Source: Nostoc sp. CENA543
Lineage (GTDB): Bacteria; Cyanobacteriota; Cyanobacteriia; Cyanobacteriales; Nostocaceae
Direction of reading: 5' to 3'
Assembly: GCF_002896875.1 (NCBI RefSeq)
Contig: NZ_CP023278.1
Location: forward strand, 2,480,001 to 2,544,000
DNA: 64,000 nucleotides
Part shown: positions 42,079 through 50,534 of the stretch, piece after piece
How the letters are laid out: each line of letters opens with the position of its first letter
Position numbering within the stretch: position 1 is the stretch's first letter
The notes under the pieces: model-generated
What the model saw: the letters and a program-made list of their open reading frames with translations, nothing else
Database searches by the model: none
Told to the model about the DNA's origin: nothing
Position numbers and translations under genes: made by a program

Positions 42079-44190
42079 ATGAATTCCCGGATTCGTTTTT
42101 TGATGTGCGCTCCTGACCACTATGATGTAGACTATGTGATTAATCCTTGGATGGAAGGGAATATTCACAAATCATCACGCGATCGCGCCGTAGAACAGTG
42201 GCAAGGACTACACCAAATCCTCAAGGAACACGCAATTGTGGATTTAGTGACACCGGAAAAAGGCTGGCCAGATATGGTGTTCACGGCTAACGCTGGTTTG
42301 GTCTTGGGGGAAAATGTGGTTTTAAGTCGCTTTTTACACAAAGAGCGTCAGGGAGAAGAACCATATTTTAAACAATGGTTTGAAGGTAATGGTTATACAG
42401 TTTATGAATTGCCTAAAGACTTACCCTTTGAAGGTGCAGGCGATGCACTGCTAGATAGAGAAGGGCGTTGGTTGTGGGCTGGTTATGGTTTCCGTTCAGA
42501 ATTAGATTCTCATCCCTATTTGGCTAAATGGCTGGATATTGAAGTTTTATCCCTACGGTTAATCGATGAGCGTTTCTATCATTTAGATACTTGTTTTTGT
42601 CCTTTAGCTAACGGTTATTTACTCTATTATCCTGGCGCGTTTGATTCCTACTCCAACCGCCTGATTGAAATGCGTGTGGCTGCTGACAAGCGTATCGCCA
42701 TAGCCGAAGCTGATGCTGTGAACTTTGCTTGTAATGCGGTGAATGTAGACAGCATCGTGATTATGAACAAAGCCAGTGAAGGCTTAAAATCTCGACTAGC
42801 GGATGTGGGTTTCCAGGTTTTAGAAACACCCCTTACCGAATTTCTCAAAGCGGGTGGTGCGGCGAAATGTCTAACTTTACGTGTCACTGAACCAGTACGG
42901 GCGGAAGTTCACGCCAATGTTTCCGTCGAAAGTCGGATTATTCGCTTAGAAGGGCATTTGCTCGACTCTGGCTTGATTAACCGCGCCTTGGATATGATCG
43001 TCGATACTGGTGGTAGTTTCCAAGTCCTCAATTTCAATTTGGGAGAACAACGTCAAAGTACCTCCGCCGCAGAGGTGAAAGTTTCTGCACCTTCTCATGG
43101 GGTGATGGAAGAAATTATCTCCCTACTAATTGATTTAGGTGCGGTAGATTTACCACAAGATGAGCGAGATGTCAAGCTTGAACCCGTAATTCAAGATGGT
43201 GTCGCCCCTGATGATTTCTATGTCAGTACAATTTATCCCACGGAAGTCAGAATCAATGGGCAGTGGGTGAAGGTAGAAAATCAACGCATGGACGGTGCGA
43301 TCGCCATCACTCAAACCCCCACAGGCTTACTAGCACGGTGTAAAATCTTACGTGACCTGAAAGTGGGTGAACAGGTGGTAGTGGATGTGCAAGGTATCCG
43401 CACCATCCGCAAGACTGAATCACGGGAACAACGCAACTCTCAAGAATTTAGCTTTATGTCCTCTGGTGTTTCCAGTGAACGCCGTGTGGAATTAGTGGTG
43501 GAACAAGTCGCTTGGGAATTGCGTAAAATTCGGGATGCTGGCGGTAAAGTAGTAGTCACGGCTGGGCCTGTGGTGATTCATACTGGTGGCGGCGAGCATC
43601 TCTCACGACTGATTCGGGAAGGTTATGTACAGGCTCTGCTGGGCGGAAATGCGATCGCAGTCCACGACATCGAACAAAATATGATGGGTACATCCTTGGG
43701 TGTAGACATGAAGCGGGGTGTAGCTGTGCGTGGTGGACATCGCCATCACCTCAAGGTAATTAATACCATTCGTCGTCACGGTAGCATTGCCAAAGCCGTA
43801 GAAGCTGGGGTAATTCGTAGCGGTGTGATGTATGAATGTGTCCGCAATCAAGTACCCTTTGTTTTAGCTGGTTCCATTCGGGATGATGGCCCCTTACCCG
43901 ATACCCAAATGAATTTGATTGCAGCACAAGAAGAATACGCCAAAAACCTCGAAGGCGCGGAGATGATTTTAATGTTGTCATCCATGCTGCACTCCATTGG
44001 CGTAGGGAATATGACCCCATCTGGTGTGAAAATGGTCTGTGTGGATATTAACCCAGCCGTCGTGACTAAATTGAGCGATCGCGGTTCAATAGAATCAGTC
44101 GGCGTAGTCACAGATGTGGGATTATTCCTCAGTCTGTTAATCCAGCAATTAGATAAGTTGACAAGCCCCTACGTTTCTAAGGTAGGTTAA
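42079..44190 (+). CDS. agrE: Bifunctional arginine dihydrolase / ornithine cyclodeaminase AgrE (ArgZ)
   Basis: The 703-residue enzyme breaks arginine into ornithine, ammonia and CO2 and can convert ornithine to proline. It has a guanidine-modifying domain (about 1-270) with INPWMEGN (N22), PDMVFTANAG (N71), YHLDTCFCPL (H168) and catalytic C264 in GGAAKCLTLRV. The C-terminal LOR/ornithine cyclodeaminase-like domain has GGEHLSRLIREGYVQALLGGNAIAVHDIE, MKRGVAVRGGHRHHLKVINT and LAGSIRDDGPLPDT. It matches in length and residues the studied Nostocales AgrE, which degrades the arginine from cyanophycin. The neighbouring minus-strand nitrogen genes may be functionally linked. Confidence 0.96.
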   Translation: MNSRIRFLMCAPDHYDVDYVINPWMEGNIHKSSRDRAVEQWQGLHQILKEHAIVDLVTPEKGWPDMVFTANAGLVLGENVVLSRFLHKERQGEEPYFKQWFEGNGYTVYELPKDLPFEGAGDALLDREGRWLWAGYGFRSELDSHPYLAKWLDIEVLSLRLIDERFYHLDTCFCPLANGYLLYYPGAFDSYSNRLIEMRVAADKRIAIAEADAVNFACNAVNVDSIVIMNKASEGLKSRLADVGFQVLETPLTEFLKAGGAAKCLTLRVTEPVRAEVHANVSVESRIIRLEGHLLDSGLINRALDMIVDTGGSFQVLNFNLGEQRQSTSAAEVKVSAPSHGVMEEIISLLIDLGAVDLPQDERDVKLEPVIQDGVAPDDFYVSTIYPTEVRINGQWVKVENQRMDGAIAITQTPTGLLARCKILRDLKVGEQVVVDVQGIRTIRKTESREQRNSQEFSFMSSGVSSERRVELVVEQVAWELRKIRDAGGKVVVTAGPVVIHTGGGEHLSRLIREGYVQALLGGNAIAVHDIEQNMMGTSLGVDMKRGVAVRGGHRHHLKVINTIRRHGSIAKAVEAGVIRSGVMYECVRNQVPFVLAGSIRDDGPLPDTQMNLIAAQEEYAKNLEGAEMILMLSSMLHSIGVGNMTPSGVKMVCVDINPAVVTKLSDRGSIESVGVVTDVGLFLSLLIQQLDKLTSPYVSKVG

Positions 44191-44286
44191 TGAGGAAGTA
44201 GAGGGCAGGGGAGCAGGGAGCAGGAGAGAAACTCATTACCCTGCACCCTACCTCTAATTAACTTACACAAGACGCATAAAAAGGAA

Positions 44287-44811
44287 ATGGTAAGAGTCGC
44301 TTTAACAAGAGAGTTGCAAATTAACTGGGTGAGTTTCATCGCTGACTTTATGTTAGTGGGAATGGTTTTCGGCCCTCCTATTGCTCCTTTTTTGGCTGCG
44401 TCTGGAGTTTGGTTACTTGGCGGTATTGCGGACATCATTTATTTCATGGGTAATCATGTCTGTCCGCAACCAGATATGGGCTTAGATTTAGCACCCCCAT
44501 TTATCATGGCTGTGTGTATGCGCTGTTATGGTACTGTCACAGGATTACTCATCACCCGTTTGCTATATGCTGTAACTGGTGGTAGCGGATTTTATTGGCT
44601 CAGTCAATACGGTTGGAATGGTGCGGCGTTAGCTAGTGTATTAATGATGGCGTATCCTCTGGAATTAGCAGCGCAAATTTTTGGCTTGTGGGATTTTAAT
44701 AATTATTTAGTTACGCCCTTTGGGTTAATTACAGGTTTAGCTTGGGGTTTGTTCATGATGCCATTTTTACATAGTTGGCAGCGTGATTACACCAACAAAT
44801 TATCCTCATGA
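44287..44811 (+). CDS. DUF2085 membrane protein
   Basis: The 174-residue protein has the DUF2085 Cys signature HVCPQPDMGLDLAPPFIMAV then CMRCYGTVTGLL (H-x2-C ... C-x2-C-x-G), next to at least three hydrophobic helices (FIADFMLVGMVFGPPIAPFL, WLLGGIADIIYFMG, LASVLMMAYPLELAAQIFGL). Function unknown. The ATG at 44287 is very near an AAGGAA, tighter than usual, so a start a few codons downstream is possible. The stop overlaps the next ATG (ATGA), suggesting coupled translation with the Rpn-like gene. Confidence 0.8.
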   Translation: MVRVALTRELQINWVSFIADFMLVGMVFGPPIAPFLAASGVWLLGGIADIIYFMGNHVCPQPDMGLDLAPPFIMAVCMRCYGTVTGLLITRLLYAVTGGSGFYWLSQYGWNGAALASVLMMAYPLELAAQIFGLWDFNNYLVTPFGLITGLAWGLFMMPFLHSWQRDYTNKLSS

Positions 44812-45608
44812 AAACCGACTCTATTTTTTATCAACTATTTCAGAACTTTCCCCATATATTCTTTGAATTGATTGGGGCATCATCTATTACAGGTGATGCT
44901 TATAAATTCATATCCGTCGAAATTAAGCAAACCGCTTTTCGGATTGATGGTCTATTTTTACCATCTCTTGATTTAGCCGATCAACCTATATATTTTGTGG
45001 AAGTTCAGTTTCAAACTGATCCTAGATTTTATTCGCGTTTTTTTAGCGAAATATTCTTGTATTTACGCCAGTATGATGTGCCTAATGATTGGCGGGGCGT
45101 TGTGCTGTATCCTCAACGGAGTCTGGATTCAGGAGTACCAATTCAGTATCGTGGTTTGTTACTCACAGAACAAGTACAGCGTATATATTTAGACGAGTTA
45201 GATAGGAAAGCAGACAATTCAGTAGGTATTAGTATAGTTCAACTAATTGTAGAGTCAGAAACAACAGCGATCGCATCAGCCCAACAGTTAATTAACAAAG
45301 CTGGACAACAAATTGATGATGCAACTTTGAGAACAAAGATTTTAGAATTGATAGAAACGATACTAATATACAAGTTTCCACAAATGACTCGCCAGGAGTT
45401 AGAAGCTATGTTTGGATTTAGTGAGTTAAAGCAGACAAGATATTATCAAGATGTTAGGGAAGAGGCAAAGCAGGAAGCGTTATTAGCAGCAATACCTCGA
45501 TTGTTGGCGTTGGGATTAACGGTGGAGCAGGTTGCTGAAGCTTTAGATTTAACTGTTGAACAAGTACAGCAAGCAACCAGTAAACAACCTCTGGAGACTG
45601 AAGAATAA
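44808..45608 (+). CDS. Rpn-family nuclease/putative transposase-like protein (DUF2887)
   Basis: The 266-residue protein has the Rpn/DUF2887 layout: DSIFYQLFQNFPHIFFELIG at the start, FRIDGLFLP and IYFVEVQFQTDPRFYSRFFSEIFLYLRQYD (PD-(D/E)xK-type nuclease core, D-x(n)-E-x-Q), then a C-terminal helical tail with LLAALGLTVEQVAEALDLTVEQVQQA. Such proteins are present in many copies in cyanobacterial genomes and have been proposed to promote recombination. The start overlaps the DUF2085 stop by 4 bp. Confidence 0.9.
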   Translation: MKTDSIFYQLFQNFPHIFFELIGASSITGDAYKFISVEIKQTAFRIDGLFLPSLDLADQPIYFVEVQFQTDPRFYSRFFSEIFLYLRQYDVPNDWRGVVLYPQRSLDSGVPIQYRGLLLTEQVQRIYLDELDRKADNSVGISIVQLIVESETTAIASAQQLINKAGQQIDDATLRTKILELIETILIYKFPQMTRQELEAMFGFSELKQTRYYQDVREEAKQEALLAAIPRLLALGLTVEQVAEALDLTVEQVQQATSKQPLETEE

Positions 45609-45639
45609 TACAAAAGAGTTTGGAACTTGAAAAACTCAA

Positions 45640-46308
45640 CTACTTACTTCTAAACCACTCAGTAATCGCCTCTGCTAAAACTTTGACTAACTTCTTTTGT
45701 TCCTGGGGATTTGTCGCCACCTCAAAGTCGTCAGGGTTACTCATAAAACCTAACTCCAATAATACCGATGGTGCAGTATGGGGACGTGTAAGTGCTAAAT
45801 TTTGCCAATACAAACCATAAGAAGGCCTACCCAAATCATTAACTAAGCGGTTATGTAGTAAAGTAGCCAAGCTATGGGCTTGGGGATGATACCAATAGGT
45901 ACTGACACCCCTGGTGTTTTCCGCATCACCATCATCGGGGAGAGAGCGATAGTGAAAAGTAAGAGCGATCGCAGGTAATTCTTGCTCTATAATTTTCTGA
46001 CGTTCCACCAGGGATAAGTCTCGATCATCTTCCCTCGTCATCACCACAATTGCACCCAGCCGCACTAACTCATCTCGCAATAGCTTGGTTACTTGCAAAT
46101 TCAAGTCTTTTGCTAACAAACCAGTAGCCCCGACTGCACCCAATTCTTTACCACCATGTCCAGCATTGAGTAAAATTTTGATTCCAGATAAAGGCTTTTC
46201 AAGAGAAGAATTAGCTAGATTTGGAGTTTTATCTTGCGCCCAAGTCACAGTGGGAGTGATCAGAGAATTTAAAGCTACTAATCCTATCAATAGTGGGATG
46301 AATTTCAC
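45640..46308 (-). CDS. N-acetylmuramoyl-L-alanine amidase, short paralog
   Basis: It cleaves the stem peptide from MurNAc in the cell wall. GTG at 46308 is chosen because AGAGGAA lies 5 bp upstream and the product then starts with a clean signal peptide (FIPLLIGLVALNSLITPTVT, cut after TWA); ATG at 46326 is an alternative. The Amidase_3 domain shows zinc ligands H of NAGHGGKELG and E in GGKE, H in ALTFHYRSLPDDGD, and catalytic E in LLELGFMSNP. Oddly the usual DPGHGG is NAGHGG here, and NSLPD is RSLPD. It closely resembles the C-terminal domain of 50535-52364 but lacks the other domains; the pair is a duplication with one truncated copy. Confidence 0.87.
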   Translation of the reverse strand: MKFIPLLIGLVALNSLITPTVTWAQDKTPNLANSSLEKPLSGIKILLNAGHGGKELGAVGATGLLAKDLNLQVTKLLRDELVRLGAIVVMTREDDRDLSLVERQKIIEQELPAIALTFHYRSLPDDGDAENTRGVSTYWYHPQAHSLATLLHNRLVNDLGRPSYGLYWQNLALTRPHTAPSVLLELGFMSNPDDFEVATNPQEQKKLVKVLAEAITEWFRSK

Positions 46309-46332
46309 TTCATTTCCTCTGCTCATTCTTGA

Positions 46333-48501
46333 TTATGGTAAGCCGAAGAATTTAGTAATCAAAGGCAACAATTTACTACAGGCTTCCACTAAAGTTGCTG
46401 TTGCAGGTAAGTCAGCAATTGTACCTTTCAAAAATTTCAGAGCCGTTTTTGCTGTTTTTTGCATTCCTCCATCTTCTGGTTTTTGTCCTGCTTCTGCAAT
46501 TGCTTTTACCTGTTCTAAAGCTTCTGCTTTGTCTTCTTCCCCTAAATTATTATCAGCTTCAATAGCAGTTTGTAGTTCAGTTAGTAGTTCTTTGATTCCT
46601 GGTTTATCTGGTTCAGAAGATGCGGGTAACTGATTAATAGTATTGCTCACACTGCCACTAATTGCACCAATGGCAACGCCTGTCATTGCAGAATTTTCAC
46701 CCACGGCAGAAATCCCACTGATATTACCTTGAGAACCACTAATATTGACATTTCCTTTGCTTTGTGACATAAAAATTTCTCCTTGATTTTGATATGTTTC
46801 TACATAAAATTTGGGTTGATGTATGGCATTTTCTAGCAGTTTTTCTAAACTTTGAATCCGTTCTTCTTTTTCTTTAATACCTAAAAGTAATGCTTGTAAA
46901 TCACTATACGTTAAAGACTGAATTTCAGTATATTTTTGAAAATATTCTTGATAAAGTTCTGAACGATTGGCATCATTAGCAACTATAGCTTGCAGGCGAA
47001 TCTTGTCTTTACCTCTGCCTTCTAAAGCCACAATTTCTAATCCAGCTTCTGGATGATTTTCTGCTAATTGAGTAACAGCGATCGCAGCAGCCGTGGGATC
47101 AATGCCTTCATAATGGAATAAATCCAGAGTTTTGAATTTATTAGCTACTTGTCGCGGATCAATATTTTGTGTTTGGTATAGGTTGAGTGTTTTGATAATT
47201 GGGGCAATAAATTCGGCAAAGTCCCCTGTTTGAAAAATTTCCCGACGATTATCGGGTTTGCGACAAGGATCGGGATCATCCTTGGTTGGTAACTGCATAT
47301 ATATGTAATCACATTTGATTTCTGCTAGTTGAGTATCAGTAGAAATCCCCCAATTTTGAATATAAGCTCCTGTGAGACAAGCTTGATTAAGAATAGTTTG
47401 ATATAGCTGTGCTTGAGCAAGTTTTGCCCCTGCTAAATTAGCATTTTGTAAGTTAGCTTCGCTCAAATCCGTCCCGATAAAACTAGCATCTTGTAAGTTA
47501 GCATTTTCCAGATTTAATTCTCTCAAATTTAAGCGATCAAAATTTTGTTCTCTCCCTTCTTTGGTAACAACTAATTGCCGTAATTTGGGGTTTTCTAAAT
47601 ATGTACTTTCTAAACGCGCTTGAGCTAGATTTTTTGTTTGCAACCAACAAGTACGGGTGAGGGTAGCTTGGCGGAAATCTACACTTTTGAGGTTAGCTTG
47701 GGTAAAGTTCGTATCCGTTAAATTCGCACCACGAAAGCTAGTTCCACCTTGGGAAACAATGCTAATAGCCAAAGAGCGAATGAGCAAGTATTTCTGGTTT
47801 CCAATTATGGCTTGCCAACCTACGTACATACCGATGGCGATCGCCACTAAACCAACTACCCCAGCCATCAGGTATGCTGAAACTTGTGATCGCACTCCCA
47901 ATAATGCACCCAAGACAGCACCCAAGACAGCCATTAATCCAGTTGAACTTACAATTCCAGGCAAAATCATGACTCTGGCTATGGCTAAAGCTAAAGCCAT
48001 ATTCACAACACCAACAATTGCGCCAGCCATAGCTAGGATCACTAGCACTACTGCAACTGCTGAAGAATTCCCTACGTCATTTTCGGGCAACAATGCTAAT
48101 ACAATGATTGAGCAAGCAGCTAATACTTCCGCTAATGTTGCTAGTAGTAAACCTAAACCTTGCCAGAGAATAGTAATAAATAAAATTAATAAAATAACTG
48201 TTGATATTACCCCAAAAGCAGAAGGAATATTAGCATTACCGCTTAACAAATCCCCAATAATCGCTCCAGCATAAGCAGCTATTAATCCAGCTAACAAAGA
48301 TACAATTAATGATAAAATAACATAACTGATAGCATAAAAAATTGGCAACCCAGCTTTCGTATAGCTAAAGTTGGCATCGACAAGAATAGCATTACTAAAG
48401 TTCGCACCACGAATATCAGCATGACTGAAATCGACTCCAGTGAAATTTTTTCCCCGGAAGTCTTTACCCCTTAAATTAGCATTTTTAAACTCATTTACCA
48501 T
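46333..48501 (-). CDS. Pentapeptide-repeat protein with a central membrane domain
   Basis: The 722-residue protein has N-terminal pentapeptides (NLRGKDFRGKNFTGVDFSHA), then a membrane block of about seven helices (about 50-235, e.g. VILSLIVSLLAGLIAAYAGA), then more pentapeptides (about 245-375, FRGANLTDTNFTQANLKSVD). A soluble region follows (about 400-600), then a Gly/Ser-rich stretch (SQGNISGISAVGENSAMTG) and a helical end. It belongs to the common cyanobacterial class of membrane pentapeptide proteins of unknown role. ATG 48501; a TTG at 48519 is possible. Gaps of 19 and 24 bp to the HEAT and amidase genes suggest one operon. Confidence 0.85.
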   Translation of the reverse strand: MVNEFKNANLRGKDFRGKNFTGVDFSHADIRGANFSNAILVDANFSYTKAGLPIFYAISYVILSLIVSLLAGLIAAYAGAIIGDLLSGNANIPSAFGVISTVILLILFITILWQGLGLLLATLAEVLAACSIIVLALLPENDVGNSSAVAVVLVILAMAGAIVGVVNMALALAIARVMILPGIVSSTGLMAVLGAVLGALLGVRSQVSAYLMAGVVGLVAIAIGMYVGWQAIIGNQKYLLIRSLAISIVSQGGTSFRGANLTDTNFTQANLKSVDFRQATLTRTCWLQTKNLAQARLESTYLENPKLRQLVVTKEGREQNFDRLNLRELNLENANLQDASFIGTDLSEANLQNANLAGAKLAQAQLYQTILNQACLTGAYIQNWGISTDTQLAEIKCDYIYMQLPTKDDPDPCRKPDNRREIFQTGDFAEFIAPIIKTLNLYQTQNIDPRQVANKFKTLDLFHYEGIDPTAAAIAVTQLAENHPEAGLEIVALEGRGKDKIRLQAIVANDANRSELYQEYFQKYTEIQSLTYSDLQALLLGIKEKEERIQSLEKLLENAIHQPKFYVETYQNQGEIFMSQSKGNVNISGSQGNISGISAVGENSAMTGVAIGAISGSVSNTINQLPASSEPDKPGIKELLTELQTAIEADNNLGEEDKAEALEQVKAIAEAGQKPEDGGMQKTAKTALKFLKGTIADLPATATLVEACSKLLPLITKFFGLP

Positions 48502-48520
48502 TGCTGTTTTACAGTACAAA

Positions 48521-49351
48521 TTACGAGCATTTCCATTTTAAGACCGACCTGATTACTGGGATTCTGCACATAGCCAAAGGGTGATTTGCTCGATAAATTG
48601 AGGTTTCTTCCCGAAGCCTTGTTGGACGAGAATAATAACAGCGTTGATAACAATGCCACCGGATCTTTCTGAGAATAGACGATACATGACGACGGACAGA
48701 AATATCTGGGTCTTTTAGTGCATTCCTCAGAGATGGAATAGCATCTTCTGCTAGTGTTGCTATTTCTTCCAGTGCATAGGCTGCTTTGAAACGGACGTTT
48801 TTATCTGGGTCTTTCAGTGCATTGATTAAATGCGGAATGGCATCTTTGGCTTCTGTACTCAGTTGTCCTAAATTATAAGCAGCTTGTTGGCGGATTTGAG
48901 AGTCTGAATTTTGCAGAGCCAAAATTAAAACAGGAATAGGATCTTGACCAATTTTTTTGAGAGCATTCGCCGCCATTAACCGTACTTCTTTGTTTTTACC
49001 GTTTAATAAATCATGCAGCTTTAATGATGGTATTGCTGATGAGCCTCGTAAACCAATTTCACCCAGTGCGGCAATGATGATAATGCGGAGGTTTTGATCA
49101 CGAGTTTTCATGGCTTTGAGCAAAGCTGGAACTGATTTTGAGTCGCACGCCACCAGTGCATCAAAATCAGCAGATGCGCCTTTATTTAGTTGCTGGATAT
49201 GCTGTTGCATTTCTACCTCACTACATTGAGGCTGAGTTAATGAAGTTTGGGCGATCGCCTGGCGATTGGTCACAAGATGTATAATTATAGACCCCGATAG
49301 CACTAGATTTGTGAATATAGCTGCTTTATATTTTCTAGTATTTTTACGCAT
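48521..49351 (-). CDS. Exported HEAT-repeat protein, first copy
   Basis: ATG at 49351 gives 276 residues with a signal peptide (AAIFTNLVLSGSIIIHLVTN, cut near AIA). Five to six HEAT/PBS-lyase-like repeats follow: IIIIAALGEIGLRGSSAIPS, VRLMAANALKKIG, IRQQAAYNLGQLSTEAKDAI, VRFKAAYALEEIATLAEDAI, and a short Cys-containing end MCRIPVIRSVLKWKCS. It is a paralog of 49618-50466: signal region, repeats and the last 16 residues are shared. Such repeats bind proteins; no enzyme motif. It precedes the pentapeptide gene by 19 bp. Confidence 0.85.
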   Translation of the reverse strand: MRKNTRKYKAAIFTNLVLSGSIIIHLVTNRQAIAQTSLTQPQCSEVEMQQHIQQLNKGASADFDALVACDSKSVPALLKAMKTRDQNLRIIIIAALGEIGLRGSSAIPSLKLHDLLNGKNKEVRLMAANALKKIGQDPIPVLILALQNSDSQIRQQAAYNLGQLSTEAKDAIPHLINALKDPDKNVRFKAAYALEEIATLAEDAIPSLRNALKDPDISVRRHVSSILRKIRWHCYQRCYYSRPTRLREETSIYRANHPLAMCRIPVIRSVLKWKCS

Positions 49352-49617
49352 GAATGAACCATCGATAAAAAACAAGTTTCACGCTAGATACACAGCGATC
49401 GCATTTTCATCTCGGTACTTTACGGCAAAAACTCCCCTAATTTATTTTTTATTGCTCAATCAAATTTTATGCTCTTCGCTCTACTAAATCATCTCCTAAT
49501 TACTGAGTCAGTATGGTTTATGAAGATACCAAAAAATAAATTATCAAATTTGATAAGACATATATACTCATAAGAGAGTCTGAATATTTTTGATTTAGAA
49601 CTTATTTATCTACAAAA

Positions 49618-50466
49618 CTAAGGGCATTTCCATTTCAGTACAGACTTGATTACTGGGATTCTGCACATGACTGGAGGGTTGTTTCTCACATGAGTCAGGG
49701 CTGTTTGCTTTAGTTCAGGTGTACCGACATTTATCAAGCCATCTGGTACTGGTCTATCAAAAATGCTTGCCAAGCTAGAGTATTGTATCTTTTTCAAAGC
49801 CTGATCTGCATTAGCACTGACTTGATGATCTGGATCTTGAGCCGCATTCCTCAGAAATGGGATAGCATCTTTTGCATCTGAACCCATTTCTCCCAAAGCA
49901 TAAGCTGCACTAGCACGAACGGTATTTACTGGATCTCGCAACGCGTTAGTCAGAGATGGAATAGCTTCCTTGGCTTCTATACTTAGTTTTCCTAAACTAT
50001 CAGCAGCCTTTTGGCGGATTTGAGGATCTGGATTTTGGAGAGCCAACATTAGGGGAGGAACTGGATCTTTACCCATTTTCTTGAGGATATTGGCAGCCAT
50101 TACCCGCACTCCTTGGCTTTGATCGGTTAATAAATCATTAAACTTTAACAAGGGTACAGCTGATGAATCTTGCAAAGCAATTTCACCAAGTGCAGCAGTA
50201 ATCATGATGCGGAAATTTTCATTTTTTCTGGCGAGGGAGTTGATGAGAGGGCGAACAGCTTTAGATCCACAAGCTACCAGTGCATCATAAGCCCCTATCT
50301 CATCCCGATTGAGTTGATAGATATATTTTTGACTTTCTACCTCAGTACATGGAGGCTGAGTTAAAGAAGTTTGGGCGATCGCTTGAGTATTTATAACGGT
50401 TGTAGTCCCGATGAGAGCTAGAGTCGTCAAGATAGCGGTGGGATATTTTCTGGTATTTTTCAGCAT
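49618..50466 (-). CDS. Exported HEAT-repeat protein, second copy
   Basis: ATG at 50466 (TGGAG upstream) gives 282 residues: signal peptide (AILTTLALIGTTTVINTQAI, cut after AIA), an N-terminal Cys pair region (QPPCTEVESQ, ALVACGSKAV), four to five HEAT repeats (IRQKAADSLGKLSIEAKEAI, VRASAAYALGEMGSDAKDAI) and the same end as its neighbour (PVMCRIPVIKSVLKWKCP). The two HEAT genes are probably a tandem duplication. The gap of 68 bp to the amidase upstream suggests co-transcription. Confidence 0.85.
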   Translation of the reverse strand: MLKNTRKYPTAILTTLALIGTTTVINTQAIAQTSLTQPPCTEVESQKYIYQLNRDEIGAYDALVACGSKAVRPLINSLARKNENFRIMITAALGEIALQDSSAVPLLKFNDLLTDQSQGVRVMAANILKKMGKDPVPPLMLALQNPDPQIRQKAADSLGKLSIEAKEAIPSLTNALRDPVNTVRASAAYALGEMGSDAKDAIPFLRNAAQDPDHQVSANADQALKKIQYSSLASIFDRPVPDGLINVGTPELKQTALTHVRNNPPVMCRIPVIKSVLKWKCP

Positions 50467-50534
50467 GATCAACTCCAGACAGCTAACACTCAACAGTCAA
50501 CACTTTTGTTTATGTTTCACTTTCAGCAAATATG

